The position numbers and the translations under genes are program-made. Under the pieces are notes generated by a model. The model was not told the DNA's origin. It made no database searches and saw nothing but the letters and a program-made list of their open reading frames with translations. Below, piece by piece: positions 51,742 to 61,989 of a stretch of 64,000 nucleotides of DNA (the first letter of the stretch is position 1; every line of letters starts with the position of its first letter). The stretch is taken from NCBI RefSeq assembly GCF_018343525.1, contig NZ_JAGYPH010000003.1:125486-189485 (forward strand). The letters are read 5' to 3'. The stretch comes from Lederbergia citrea. Lineage in GTDB: Bacteria > Bacillota > Bacilli > Bacillales > Bacillaceae_C.

Positions 51742-53193
51742 CTACACTTTTTCTATTACTATATTTTTTAGTGCAGATTGCATTCCATTGCGCTCGATTT
51801 CAAGCAAATGCATCCAAACCGATTCAGTTAAACCTTGTATTTCGTTTAAATCCTGGTCCCACAATTTTTCATATGCTAATACGGATTTAACAATTTCTCG
51901 AAGCGCCTGATCCGATCCTTCATGGCTAGACCATATCTTCTTGAAAAATGCTAAAATAGTCTCCTCATCTGACAACTGAATGTCTTCATCTCCACGTTTC
52001 CCTCGATAAAACGCAATCCAAGCGCCCAGCGCAAATGCTATGCGCTCTGGGACTTTCTCGTACTTTTCAACATATGAAAGTAACACAGGCAAATTTCGGG
52101 CTTTAAATTTAGCCATTGCATTTAAAGAAATAGAAAGCAAGTAATGCTGTATAAATGGGTTGGAAAATCGACTCAAAACATCCTTCGTAAACGCCTTCAT
52201 TTCTGCTTCCGGCAAGTCTGTTCCTGGTATCACTTCTTCCAATATTAGCTCTTCTACAAATCGCCTTGTTTCCGGATCTTCCATCGTTTCTCCAACTGTT
52301 TCTAAACCACATAAATATGCAATCGGTGTCATCGCTGTATGGGCCCCGTTCAAAATATATACTTTACTTTCGCGAAACGGTGCTAGATCTTCTACTATTT
52401 TTACATTTAAGCCGACCTCTTCGGCAGGAAACTCTTCCCTCAAAAAATCCGGCCCTTCAATCGCCCATAAATGGTACTGCTCACCCGTGACAATAAGTTC
52501 ATCGCGATACCCTAGCTCAGCTTCAATTTCTTCCATCTGATCTTTTGGAAAGCCGGGAACAATTCGGTCAACAAGACTATTGCAAAAATAATTAGCTTCT
52601 TTAATCCAGTCGGCGAAGTTAGCTTCTAATCCCCAATCGTCAGCAAGCTGAAGAATAATCTCCTTTAACATATCCCCATTTCGATCAATCAGCTCACAAG
52701 GAATAATAATTAAACCTTTACTTTTATTCCCCTTAAAATACTGGAAGCGATGATATAAAAAGGCTGTCAATTTCCCAGGAAAGCTGTTTTGTGGGCGGTC
52801 ATCCAAACAATCATCAGCGTCATACACAATGCCTGCTTCCGTCGTATTAGATACGACAAACCGTAAATCCGGACTTTTAGCAAGTTCTATGTATTCATTA
52901 TATTGTTTGTGCAAATTTAGAGCGCGGCTTATTGAATGGATCACTTCATATTCTTTAACAGGTTGATCATCAACAATCCCTTGCAAACAAAGTGTATATA
53001 AACCGTTCTGGCGATTGATTTTATCCGCAGTTCCACTATTGGTCGATTGTACGGTGACGACACTGCCATTAAAATTGCTTTCTTTATTCATGCGATCAAT
53101 CATCCACACTGTAAAGGCACGAAGGAAGTTGCCTGTACCAAATTGAAGCACTTTTTCTGGGTACACATGTTTTTGCATCATTAATTTTTTCAT
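51742..53193 (-). CDS. uxaB: Tagaturonate reductase (altronate oxidoreductase)
   Basis: This 483-residue NADH-dependent enzyme of the mannitol-dehydrogenase-like family converts D-tagaturonate to D-altronate. It begins with the dinucleotide fold KVLQFGTGNFLRAFTVWMIDRMNKE and has the family block YILNGAHTAMTPIAYLCGLETVGETMEDPETR with the catalytic Lys/Asn/His region. The length equals that of E. coli UxaB (483). ATG 53193 follows GAGGTG. It lies 21 bp behind uxaC. Fructuronate reductase (UxuB) would be the alternative, but the uxaA and uxaC partners favour UxaB. Confidence 0.92.
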   Translation of the reverse strand: MKKLMMQKHVYPEKVLQFGTGNFLRAFTVWMIDRMNKESNFNGSVVTVQSTNSGTADKINRQNGLYTLCLQGIVDDQPVKEYEVIHSISRALNLHKQYNEYIELAKSPDLRFVVSNTTEAGIVYDADDCLDDRPQNSFPGKLTAFLYHRFQYFKGNKSKGLIIIPCELIDRNGDMLKEIILQLADDWGLEANFADWIKEANYFCNSLVDRIVPGFPKDQMEEIEAELGYRDELIVTGEQYHLWAIEGPDFLREEFPAEEVGLNVKIVEDLAPFRESKVYILNGAHTAMTPIAYLCGLETVGETMEDPETRRFVEELILEEVIPGTDLPEAEMKAFTKDVLSRFSNPFIQHYLLSISLNAMAKFKARNLPVLLSYVEKYEKVPERIAFALGAWIAFYRGKRGDEDIQLSDEETILAFFKKIWSSHEGSDQALREIVKSVLAYEKLWDQDLNEIQGLTESVWMHLLEIERNGMQSALKNIVIEKV

Positions 53194-53214
53194 TTTATTG
53201 GCACCTCGTTTATC

Positions 53215-54618
53215 TTACTCAAATTGAAAATAGTTTTCTGCATTGTGATAACAGATTCCTTTCACAATATCTCCTAACATATCTAAGTCGTAAGGCACTT
53301 CTCCACTTTCAACCCAGCTGCCAATGAGGTCACAAGCAAGACGACGAAAATATTCATGTCTTGTATAAGAAAGGAAGCTTCTCGAATCCGTAAGCATACC
53401 GATAAAGCGGCTAAATAAACCAAGGTTCGCCAACGCCTTCATCTGATCAAGCATACCGTCCTTTTGATCATTAAACCACCACGCCGTACCAAACTGGATT
53501 TTCCCTGGAATGCCCCCCCCTTGGAAATTTCCAATCATCGCTCCAATGATATAATTATCATTTGGATTCAAAGAATAGAGAATTGTTTTTGGCAGCGCTT
53601 CCTTTTTATCGAGAGAATCAAGTAATCGGGACAATGGTTTAGCCAGTGCAGTATCATTAATACTGTCAAAGCCGACATCTGGGCCAAGTCTATTAAACAT
53701 TCTCGTATTATTATTACGAAGTGCATGCATATGAAATTGCATCACCCAGTTTAGCCGTGCATAATTTTGTCCTAGAAAAACCAATGTATAAGATTTATAT
53801 TTTCTCTCTTCTTCTAATGACACTTTTCCACCTTTTAACGCTTTTGCAAAAATAGCTCCCGCTTCTTCTTTAGAAGTTTTTTCATACATCATGACATCAA
53901 GCGCATGGTCAGAAACACGGCCTCCAAGTGAATGGAAGAATTCAATCCGAGATTGTAGAGCAGTTAAAAAGGTATCAAAATCGGTAATGTTTATTCCAGA
54001 TACATCCCCTAGCTTCTCAACCCATTCGTTATAGCCATCATGATTAATGTTCAATCCTTTATCAGGTCGGAAACTAGGAAATACTTTCACTTCAAAATCA
54101 TCATCTTCCCGTAACTTCTGATGGTATTCCAATGAATCGATAGGGTCATCTGTCGTACAAATGACTTTTACATTAGATTTTGTAATTAAATCCCTTGCAC
54201 CAAAACCTTCTCCACTTAGTTGTTTATTAACAAGCTCCCAAATTTCAGGGGCAGTTTTCTCATTTAAGATTGTGTCGATTCCGAAAAATCGCTGTAGCTC
54301 TAAATGTGTCCAGTTATACAACGGATTACCAATCGTCATTGGCACTGTTTTGGCCCAAGCCATAAATTTATCGTAATCATTAGCATTCCCTGTAATAAAC
54401 TCCTCTTCAATTCCATTGGCACGCATGACCCTCCACTTATAGTGGTCACCATACAGCCATGCTTCCGTAATATTTTTGAACCTCTTATTCTCGTAAATCT
54501 CCTGGGGACTTAGGTGACAATGATAGTCAATAATGGGCATATCTTTCGCAAACTTGTTATAAAGCTCAGCTCCTGTTTCATTCGTTAATAAAAATGACTC
54601 GTCCATAAATTTCTTCAT
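53215..54618 (-). CDS. uxaC: Glucuronate/galacturonate isomerase
   Basis: This 467-residue uronate isomerase of the amidohydrolase-like superfamily converts D-galacturonate to D-tagaturonate (and glucuronate to fructuronate). The family signature MPIIDYHCHLSPQEIYENK with the H-x-H motif is near the N-terminus, followed by WLYGDHYKWRVMRANG and RPDKGLNINHDGYNEW. The C-terminus WVESGEVPYDLDMLGDIVKGICYHNAENYF is typical. ATG 54618 follows AGGTGAAG; a frame start at 54633 is less well placed. It is the first gene of the uxa operon; its promoter is AT-rich and not clearly resolved. Confidence 0.95.
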   Translation of the reverse strand: MKKFMDESFLLTNETGAELYNKFAKDMPIIDYHCHLSPQEIYENKRFKNITEAWLYGDHYKWRVMRANGIEEEFITGNANDYDKFMAWAKTVPMTIGNPLYNWTHLELQRFFGIDTILNEKTAPEIWELVNKQLSGEGFGARDLITKSNVKVICTTDDPIDSLEYHQKLREDDDFEVKVFPSFRPDKGLNINHDGYNEWVEKLGDVSGINITDFDTFLTALQSRIEFFHSLGGRVSDHALDVMMYEKTSKEEAGAIFAKALKGGKVSLEEERKYKSYTLVFLGQNYARLNWVMQFHMHALRNNNTRMFNRLGPDVGFDSINDTALAKPLSRLLDSLDKKEALPKTILYSLNPNDNYIIGAMIGNFQGGGIPGKIQFGTAWWFNDQKDGMLDQMKALANLGLFSRFIGMLTDSRSFLSYTRHEYFRRLACDLIGSWVESGEVPYDLDMLGDIVKGICYHNAENYFQFE

Positions 54619-54691
54619 CTTCTTCACCTGCAATCAGTTTATTTTTTTAAATTTATTAATCTTTATACTATTCTATTATTTTTATAAAAAA

Positions 54692-54717
54692 TATGCCAGG
54701 ACTGAAAGTCTGGCATA
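54692..54717 (-). terminator. Intrinsic terminator of the phosphatase-like gene
   Basis: TATGCCAGACTTTCAGTCCTGGCATA on the minus strand, followed by TTTTTTAT; 17 bp after the stop codon. Confidence 0.9.
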
Positions 54718-54733
54718 CTTTTTATCCGTAAAA

Positions 54734-57700
54734 TTAAGAGCCAGAACTCCACAGCTCTTTCAAACTTTGAACATAGTCAGTCAGCGACAGCTTTGCTTCA
54801 GGAGATATGTCATCTTGCTTCGTCTTGTTGTTTATCTTCTTCAAGAAATCATCTAAGCTTTTTTCAGCCTGCTTCATATGTCCCTTTTCCGAATGATGCT
54901 GCGCTTGTTCTGCCGTGTTTCTTAGCTGGGAGATTAACGGCTGCTTAATATCTCCAGAACTTTCGTAAGAAGCAAGAATTTGCAGCAACGTGTCTACATC
55001 GGGCGCCGCTGGAGCAGCCGCACGATTAACTGTAATCATATAGATGTTTTCGGTTATTCCGTCTGCTGCTGTCACTGTTACTGTTACAATGTTCGACCCA
55101 ACCTCCAAGTTATTTCCACCACTCACCACAACAGTGGCATCCGCATCTGCAGCAGTAAACGTTACTTTTACGGAAGTTGTTTCGTTCGGCACATCAACAG
55201 TATATTTGAACTGATTGGCGTCAAACCCGCTCACCGTTTCCTCGCCGACTTTCAAATCGCTTAAATCAGCGTTTGATGACAGTTGCTTCGTTTGCTTGAA
55301 CAAAGGGAAGCCATTATTTTCATCGATCTCCCAAATATTTGCGAAATCCCAGCCAACATACGTTGCTTTTTGTTTCAGCTCAGCTGTCGTTTTTCCGATT
55401 CCGCAATCATTGATTGTTAAACCGGAACCGCAAACTTTAGGCGTTTGCCCAGCTGTATCGGTATTCCAATATGAGTTAATCACTTTTCCTGCGGCAAGTT
55501 CCGCGATAAAACCGCCGGATGCTGGATTTGTTGCTGTTATGATCTTAACTGTTCCGGTAAAATAGGATCGATTAATCTGCAGGTCGATGCTACTTGAACT
55601 GCTTTGCATACGTCCTACAAATCCGCCGGCTACGTTATTACCAGTAACATCCGCATGAACATAACTATCATAAATACTTACACGCGTATCTCCAACTAGA
55701 CCTCCGATGTTTTTTCCGGATCCATTAATTGTACCGGTAACGGAGGCGTTTCTGATTTCACCATCGCCGTCCATATAGCCCGCTAGTCCGCCGACGTAGT
55801 TTTTACCTTTTACATCGACATTCGTCAAACCAATATTTTTAATCGATCCTCCCCAGGTTACATAACCGAAGAGACTTGCAAAATCGGTATCGGATCGCTC
55901 TATCCGTAAGCCGTTAATTACGTGGCCTTTACCATCGAAATTGCCTATAAATCTTGATTTATCAACACCGATCGGCATCCAGCCCTTGCCATCTTCTTCA
56001 CTGAAATTCGATAAGTCAATGTCCTCTAATAAAATATAGTGGGCGGTCTTGTCGAGCCTCATTTTATTCAGCTCTTCTGCAGTATTGATTTGGTAAGGAT
56101 CAGTCTCCGTACCAGAACCGGCCATAAGTGCAGCTTCGCGGTTAATGTTGATTGTATAAGTTTGAGTGGTTACTTTATCCCCCGCCGTCACAGTAATCAC
56201 AAAGGTATTTATTTCTCCTGCTTTCAATACATGATCCCCAGTAATTTCAACCGTGGACTTTTCCTCCATCGGGATCGCATCTAAATGTGCTTCGCTCACA
56301 CTGTAAGGTACATCAATGTTATACATATGAGTACCCGGGGAAAACCCTCTGATTGTATCACCATTAATTTGGATATCGTTCAAATTGGCATTGCTTGATG
56401 CAGGTGGCACTGATCCACTTAATAACGGATAATCCTCCCCTTCATCAATTTGCCAGATGAAATTAAAATCCCAATTCGCATAAGTTGCTTCCTGTTTCAT
56501 CTGAGCAGTTGTTTTACCTATTCCGCCAGCGCTCACTGTTTGACCTGAAGCATCGATATCCCAATAGGAATCAGTAACAACTCCGACACCATTGGTGTCA
56601 TTTCCGATAAGACCGCCAACATTAGCGGAACCAGTTACTTTTCCTGTGGAATACGTATTCGTCGCTGACCCCGAATAAAGGCCAATCAGCCCACCGACAT
56701 CATTATTGCCAGTTACATTCACTCGAGCAAAGCTGTCCGAGACAGGTCTTGAAATTTGTCCGCCTAACCCACCTACATATCTCGCTCCTTTAACAGTACC
56801 TGTAGCGTAGCTCGTTTTGATCGAGCCGCTTCCGCTCATATAAGAAACGAGTGCACCGGTATAATTTTTACCTTCAATATATACGTTTTCCAAAGCAACG
56901 TTTTTAATAGTAGCTTCATTGCCCGTGTAGCCAAATAAAGCAGAATGGTCGGAATCGGGTCGCTTTATAGTGAGTCCATTAATAATAAAACCATTACCAT
57001 CGAATCCGCCCGAAAAGCGGTTACTTCCCGTTTGATCAATAGGGAGCCAGCCTTTCCCGTCTCCTGAATCGAAAAACGTCAAGTCTAGATTTGCGCCAAG
57101 TTTGTATTGGGCAGCAGGATTTTTTCGAATATTATAGAGGTCCTGTGCCGTCATGACCATGTATGGATCTTCCACCGTACCAGAACCGTCCATTACTGCG
57201 TCTAGATCTGGTTTAAGGATTCTTGATTTAATCGTAAAAGTGTCGCCTGAAGCCCCGGAACCACACTCGATACTTTCATCTTTGTGTGACGGTCCGCATA
57301 CAAAGGTCCCTACTATTTCATCGTCTTTAAAATCAAGTTTTACTGCACCGAAATGATAAAACCTTTCGGCAGACCAAGGTGGTGGAGTACAGTTTTTAAA
57401 TTTACAATCTGTTTCTTTATCAATTGATAATGTTGACCCTCCTGTACCTGCCACAACATGGAGTACACCGAAGGTTTTTTCTGGGTGGGTCCGTTCATAG
57501 TGGTGATCATGAGCAATTAAGTTGAGGGCGAATTTCGGATACTTTTTCGCCAAACCTTCCATAAGATCGGCTAATTCGGGATTACTTCCGTGGTAGCCGC
57601 TCGAATAGGTTGGTCTATGTCCGAATGTAACTACAAAGGTTATATTGTCATCGGCTTCCGCTTCTTCCATAATGACAGCAGCTTCGGAGGCCCAGCTTGA

Positions 57701-58501
57701 CCAAGAAGAATTGCCAAATGGCTCGGGGTAAGCGATAAACCGCGTATTTCCATAATCAAACCAATACCAATCTCCCGGAATTCCTTGCGTCGGAGTGTTG
57801 CTGCTCATCCCTTTATCGATTTGTGGATTAGGCAAGTCGAAACGTCCCTTATAATTAGTCAAATCATCAAAAGCACTTTGCCATTCATGATTTCCCCAGT
57901 TAGGCATATAAGGCGTTTCCCTGCTCCAAACCATGACATCGTTGAAATGGGCATTCACTGATTCCTGCCCTTCTTGATCCCCATAAGTAAAATCTCCTAA
58001 CCCTAAATAAAGATCGGGATTCAAAGATGCGATGAGTTCATTTACAAACTTTGCATTTGAGAAACGAATGGAAGCACCGACATCTCCTGTCGTAACGACG
58101 GAAAAACCAGAGCTGCCAGCTTTCGGCGCCGTATGGAATGTGTAATCCTTTCCGTCATCAATCGTATAATGATAAGTTGTGCCCGGTTTCAATCCCGTAA
58201 TTTTAGCCTCACGAAATAATCCATCAACAGGAGTTCTTGGTTTAACGATCGGATCTCCGGCTTTCACCGATTGATCGTATGTATTCGCCTTCTCACCAAA
58301 TTGAATCGTATCAGGACCGTACACCCAATCAAACGTAACTGAGTCGGGACCCGTGATTGTGTAGTGAATTTGTTCTGCGGGCTTTACCTCCGCAGCTTCA
58401 GCTGAATGAGGTGCGGATAATGGTACGATTCCAAGCGAGTTCGCCAATAGCATGACGAATAAACCAATCATGGAAAAAAATCTTGCTTTCCCCTTTTTCA
58501 T
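54734..58501 (-). CDS. Large secreted purple-acid-phosphatase-like protein with GLUG and cadherin-like repeats
   Basis: This 1255-residue secreted protein has a signal peptide, then a Fn3-like purple acid phosphatase N-domain (about 45-130) and a metallophosphoesterase core at about 130-400: GDVGAS, LGLGDFTYGD, NWGNHEW, FGHRPTYSSGYHG and AHDHHYERTHP. A GLUG-repeat region (about 445-690), a cadherin-like beta-sandwich, a second GLUG region, a second beta-sandwich and a helical FIMAH-like tail (about 1170-1255) follow. ATG 58501 is set by GGAGGTGTG. Phosphate release from phosphorylated polymers at the cell surface is inferred; no sortase or S-layer anchor is seen. Confidence 0.85.
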   Translation of the reverse strand: MKKGKARFFSMIGLFVMLLANSLGIVPLSAPHSAEAAEVKPAEQIHYTITGPDSVTFDWVYGPDTIQFGEKANTYDQSVKAGDPIVKPRTPVDGLFREAKITGLKPGTTYHYTIDDGKDYTFHTAPKAGSSGFSVVTTGDVGASIRFSNAKFVNELIASLNPDLYLGLGDFTYGDQEGQESVNAHFNDVMVWSRETPYMPNWGNHEWQSAFDDLTNYKGRFDLPNPQIDKGMSSNTPTQGIPGDWYWFDYGNTRFIAYPEPFGNSSWSSWASEAAVIMEEAEADDNITFVVTFGHRPTYSSGYHGSNPELADLMEGLAKKYPKFALNLIAHDHHYERTHPEKTFGVLHVVAGTGGSTLSIDKETDCKFKNCTPPPWSAERFYHFGAVKLDFKDDEIVGTFVCGPSHKDESIECGSGASGDTFTIKSRILKPDLDAVMDGSGTVEDPYMVMTAQDLYNIRKNPAAQYKLGANLDLTFFDSGDGKGWLPIDQTGSNRFSGGFDGNGFIINGLTIKRPDSDHSALFGYTGNEATIKNVALENVYIEGKNYTGALVSYMSGSGSIKTSYATGTVKGARYVGGLGGQISRPVSDSFARVNVTGNNDVGGLIGLYSGSATNTYSTGKVTGSANVGGLIGNDTNGVGVVTDSYWDIDASGQTVSAGGIGKTTAQMKQEATYANWDFNFIWQIDEGEDYPLLSGSVPPASSNANLNDIQINGDTIRGFSPGTHMYNIDVPYSVSEAHLDAIPMEEKSTVEITGDHVLKAGEINTFVITVTAGDKVTTQTYTININREAALMAGSGTETDPYQINTAEELNKMRLDKTAHYILLEDIDLSNFSEEDGKGWMPIGVDKSRFIGNFDGKGHVINGLRIERSDTDFASLFGYVTWGGSIKNIGLTNVDVKGKNYVGGLAGYMDGDGEIRNASVTGTINGSGKNIGGLVGDTRVSIYDSYVHADVTGNNVAGGFVGRMQSSSSSIDLQINRSYFTGTVKIITATNPASGGFIAELAAGKVINSYWNTDTAGQTPKVCGSGLTINDCGIGKTTAELKQKATYVGWDFANIWEIDENNGFPLFKQTKQLSSNADLSDLKVGEETVSGFDANQFKYTVDVPNETTSVKVTFTAADADATVVVSGGNNLEVGSNIVTVTVTAADGITENIYMITVNRAAAPAAPDVDTLLQILASYESSGDIKQPLISQLRNTAEQAQHHSEKGHMKQAEKSLDDFLKKINNKTKQDDISPEAKLSLTDYVQSLKELWSSGS

Positions 58502-58642
58502 AAACACACCTCCACATAATATTAAGTGCCAAATTATAGTGTAATAGTAGATTATTAATTTAATTTCCTATATTTGTTAATATGTCGTTAATATTTGATT
58601 AACGTCTCGTTGTGGGAAATTTTAAGAATCATAGAAGTCCCG

Positions 58643-58680
58643 ATTTCACGCCCATTTATTGAGAACGGGCGTGAAAATCA
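58643..58680 (-). terminator. Terminator-like hairpin after the Asp-box protein gene
   Basis: GATTTTCACGCCC pairs with GGGCGTGAAATC around a 13-base loop; the following sequence is not U-rich, so its strength is uncertain. Confidence 0.5.
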
Positions 58681-58713
58681 GGATCATTTAACTACTTTGA
58701 TACTTCCGAAAGC

Positions 58714-61701
58714 CTATTTAGACCAGGCTTTCATTAGAGCTTGGGCTGCATTGGTAAGACTGTCTTTAGCATCTGGGGTAACATTCTTTTGTTTTTGAGC
58801 GTTATTCAAATGCTTTAGGAAGTCCTCCATTTTTTTGACAGCTTGCTTATTTGACCCTTTATTGAATTGATGAACTGCCTGATCAAGGCTATTCCTCAAT
58901 TGATTAACTAAAGGTCCGTTCACTTTTCCTGAAGCAATATATTGGTCTAGTAAATTTTGCAATGCCTCTAATTCAGCAACTTGAGGTTCACCGTCTTTGT
59001 ACTTACTATAATCAAAGTATCTTACATGATGGGAAGTTCCAGGTGTAACGATAAAAACTTGTGAAGGATCATGCGGGTTCATCTCAACATCTCTAACATA
59101 CGGCCATGATAAACCTTCATTAACCTTTTTCCATGTTTCACCGCCGTCAACCGTCAACCATGCACCGCTAGATTCAGGAACTCCTCCAGCGATCCAGACA
59201 TTGGCCGATCCAGCAATAATAATATTCTCATCTAGTGGATTGACGTCAAATCCTCTGATAAACTCATCTTCAAAAATCTTTTCCCACGTTTTGCCGTGAT
59301 CCGTACTGCGATACAATCCAGGAGAATTGTTATTCGTCCCGTCATCATTTTGGTAAGGTCCTATAGCTAGGAATACATGCTCAGGATTTTGTTTAGAAAC
59401 GACAATCTTTTGTACTCCTTCAAATTCGACGCCTCCGACTTGTTCCCACGTCGCGCCCTTATCTGTAGAACGGAAGAATCCATCCGCACCGCCTGCATAG
59501 ACGTAATTACCATCCGTAGGATCAACTGCTGTTGCAGCTGTACGATCAGGATTGACATCCCAAGTTTCAAAACCGTTATATTCGTAAGGGCCCTTTCCAG
59601 TTGCTTCTCTCATATCTAAAACTTGTTTCCAACTTGTACCGTCATCTACGCTCTTAAAGACGGTATCATCCGCAACGACATACAAAGTACGGTTATTGAT
59701 AGGACTCGTTTTATCAAGTGATAATCCGCGAATAGCAGCACCATTTTGGTAGCTATTCCATCTTGGTGATTCCGACTTTGGAAGACCTTTATGTGATTCT
59801 ACCCAACTGCCGTTTGCCCCATAATCTGTACTCTTAACGAGAATTTGGTCCACGTAATAGCCGCCAAGACCGGCCCATACGACATTCTCACGATCCGGAT
59901 CGGGTAAGATCGCTTGGGCTTGACCGCCGATTCCTTTCCAATCACTAACAAATCCATCTTGGTTTGAGTGTTGCCAAGACCGACCATTATCTTTACTTCT
60001 CCAAAATCCGATATCCGCGTTTCCTGTGTAAATGATATTTGGATTTGCTTCACTAATTTTAAGTGAAAAAGATACAACGTTACTTACACCAGTCGTCGAA
60101 TACCAATTTCCTTCCTCATCTGTACGAGAAGTGGATGCCGCCGATTTAAAACTTCTTGCACCATCATCGGATCTAAATACCCACTGAGAATCAACCCAGA
60201 AGTATGAATCTGGATTTGCCATAGACGCCGCAATCGTCTTGACGTAAGCTGGGGAAGTAGAATAATAGTGATGAATCGCCCCTAATTCAAACGTCCCTGG
60301 TTTCGTTGCCTCCGCGATGAGTTCAAATCCTTCTGCTGCTTTATCTGAACGATATTCATACACTTTTGGGTAATTTCTCAGTTCCTCGCTTGGCTTTGTA
60401 TCTGACCAGCCACGAATGTCAAACAGTCTTACGACTGAATTACCTTTTTCTTCTTTTACTTTAACGATTCCGAATGTTTTCGTTAATTGTTCCCACGTCC
60501 ATTTACCGTCTTTAAATGTTCCTTTATAAAGTCCTGTACCTGGGAGGTTCAAGTTTCTTCTATTCCCTTTAGAAACATACAGTACATTTGGATCAACAGG
60601 GTCTAATTCGAAGTCGGATACATACCTCATAAATAGAGGCTCCTCGATCGTGCCAGTTTTTTGGTACGCCGCTCTATATTCCCCGTTTGTATGCAAGTAA
60701 AATTGCTGCTGACCGTCCGCATCGTACAAAGGTAATCCCATACCATTGTCTCCGCCATATGCCGGGTATGAATGCATGTCGCCTGCAACAATTTCCCAAT
60801 CCTTCCCTCCATTTACAGATTGATAAATAGAGCTTTTCGGTCCTTCCCAATACAATCCAGTTTCTTCCGTGAATTGATCTGGCTGTGAAAGGATGTATAA
60901 GTTATCCGGATTGGTGTAATCTACAACGATTTTTTGTACACGCATATTTTCGTTAAACTTAACGAGTTTGTCTTTATCATCGTATTCATTAAGGAATACT
61001 TTAACTGGATTCCACGTCTCTCCTCTGTCTGTTGTCTTGAAGATGACTGCATCGGTTCCTTCCCAGTTATGGTGAGCGGCCGCATATCCAATGTTCGGAT
61101 TTGACTTTGAGAAAGTCATCGAAGTAAAGTAAAGCAACGCGCCGTCTTCGGCATCACCCCACTCATCATGCACATCACCGAGCGGATCCTTATACTTCGT
61201 GCCGATTTCACCTGGTTTTAAATCTCTGATGACTTTAAATGTTCCTGTTCTTTTCCAAGGATCCCAGTCTTCTGATAGAATTGGATAAAATTGATGGCCG
61301 CCGTCGTCACTCTTGTACATAATATCTTCAGCACCAATGAAAACGACATTCGCATCATCTGGAATAAATCCGACCATACTTGTGTGGTTATGATACACTA
61401 AGCCATTCCAGTAGCCTCTGTTTTCCCATGTTTTTCCGTTGTCATAACTTAAATATGGACCAGACAAGTCTGAAGCTGCTACGGCAATACCGTGTGGATA
61501 TTTCTCACTTGCAGGTCCCGCTCCTACGGAGAAGAACGCTCCACCAGCACCCGGTTCTACCATTTGCCATTGATCAGGTTTTTGAAAATCATTACTATTA
61601 GTTGGTGCCGGAGTCTTTTCAGCGGCTGCAACTGAAGCCAACTGAACAAACAATCCAATTACAAGCAGGAAAGAAATTATCTTAAATAACCGTTTCTTCA
61701 T
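58714..61701 (-). CDS. Secreted Asp-box (BNR) beta-propeller protein, GH74/sortilin-like
   Basis: This 995-residue secreted protein has a signal peptide (MKKRLFKIISFLLVIGLFVQLASVAAAE). About ten Asp-box motifs of the S-x-D-x-G-x-T-W type are spread over residues 75-880 (SYDNGKTWENRG, TTDRGETWNPV, SVNGGKDWEIV, SKDNGRSWQHS, SVDDGTSWKQV, STDKGATWEQV, STDHGKTWEKI, TVDGGETWKKV). The spread suggests two propellers, as in GH74 xyloglucanases and sortilin-like proteins; sialidase is less likely because no Arg triad context is evident. A FIMAH-like tail occupies the last 85 residues. Enzymatic activity is not proven. Confidence 0.82.
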   Translation of the reverse strand: MKKRLFKIISFLLVIGLFVQLASVAAAEKTPAPTNSNDFQKPDQWQMVEPGAGGAFFSVGAGPASEKYPHGIAVAASDLSGPYLSYDNGKTWENRGYWNGLVYHNHTSMVGFIPDDANVVFIGAEDIMYKSDDGGHQFYPILSEDWDPWKRTGTFKVIRDLKPGEIGTKYKDPLGDVHDEWGDAEDGALLYFTSMTFSKSNPNIGYAAAHHNWEGTDAVIFKTTDRGETWNPVKVFLNEYDDKDKLVKFNENMRVQKIVVDYTNPDNLYILSQPDQFTEETGLYWEGPKSSIYQSVNGGKDWEIVAGDMHSYPAYGGDNGMGLPLYDADGQQQFYLHTNGEYRAAYQKTGTIEEPLFMRYVSDFELDPVDPNVLYVSKGNRRNLNLPGTGLYKGTFKDGKWTWEQLTKTFGIVKVKEEKGNSVVRLFDIRGWSDTKPSEELRNYPKVYEYRSDKAAEGFELIAEATKPGTFELGAIHHYYSTSPAYVKTIAASMANPDSYFWVDSQWVFRSDDGARSFKSAASTSRTDEEGNWYSTTGVSNVVSFSLKISEANPNIIYTGNADIGFWRSKDNGRSWQHSNQDGFVSDWKGIGGQAQAILPDPDRENVVWAGLGGYYVDQILVKSTDYGANGSWVESHKGLPKSESPRWNSYQNGAAIRGLSLDKTSPINNRTLYVVADDTVFKSVDDGTSWKQVLDMREATGKGPYEYNGFETWDVNPDRTAATAVDPTDGNYVYAGGADGFFRSTDKGATWEQVGGVEFEGVQKIVVSKQNPEHVFLAIGPYQNDDGTNNNSPGLYRSTDHGKTWEKIFEDEFIRGFDVNPLDENIIIAGSANVWIAGGVPESSGAWLTVDGGETWKKVNEGLSWPYVRDVEMNPHDPSQVFIVTPGTSHHVRYFDYSKYKDGEPQVAELEALQNLLDQYIASGKVNGPLVNQLRNSLDQAVHQFNKGSNKQAVKKMEDFLKHLNNAQKQKNVTPDAKDSLTNAAQALMKAWSK

Positions 61702-61799
61702 TATTTACCTCCTTCAGTTTTTAAAAATTTGAACCGTACCCTTTTAAAATGCAATTGTAATCATCATCACTCCTTTAAACTAGACAACGATGCATTATG

Positions 61800-61813
61800 T
61801 GTAAGCGTATACA
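61800..61813 (-). promoter_or_regulatory. cre box upstream of the Asp-box protein gene
   Basis: TGTAAGCGTATACA, a near-perfect palindrome matching the CcpA core, 99 bp upstream of the start codon at 61701. The exact promoter hexamers around it are unclear. Confidence 0.6.
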
Positions 61814-61954
61814 TATTTGTAGTTGGGATATTAATTCAATTTTCAACATATTGAATATACTTTTAAACTATCACAATATCACATGGTTATCATGGTTAAA
61901 TAGTCCTATTTTATTTGCATTCCGATTTGTATTTCTGAATGACGAACAAAAAAC

Positions 61955-61982
61955 CAACGCAGATTATATTCAATCTGCGTTG
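61955..61982 (-). terminator. Intrinsic terminator
   Basis: On the minus strand CAACGCAGATT, loop, AATCTGCGTTG, then GTTTTTTG; 8 bp after the stop codon of the last gene. Confidence 0.9.
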
Positions 61983-61989
61983 TGATAGT

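Noticed and set aside
58502..58713. Repeated TTAAT/ATATTAAC blocks upstream of the phosphatase-like gene as an operator
   Set aside because: The region is simply AT-rich; spacing is irregular and no symmetric site could be defined.
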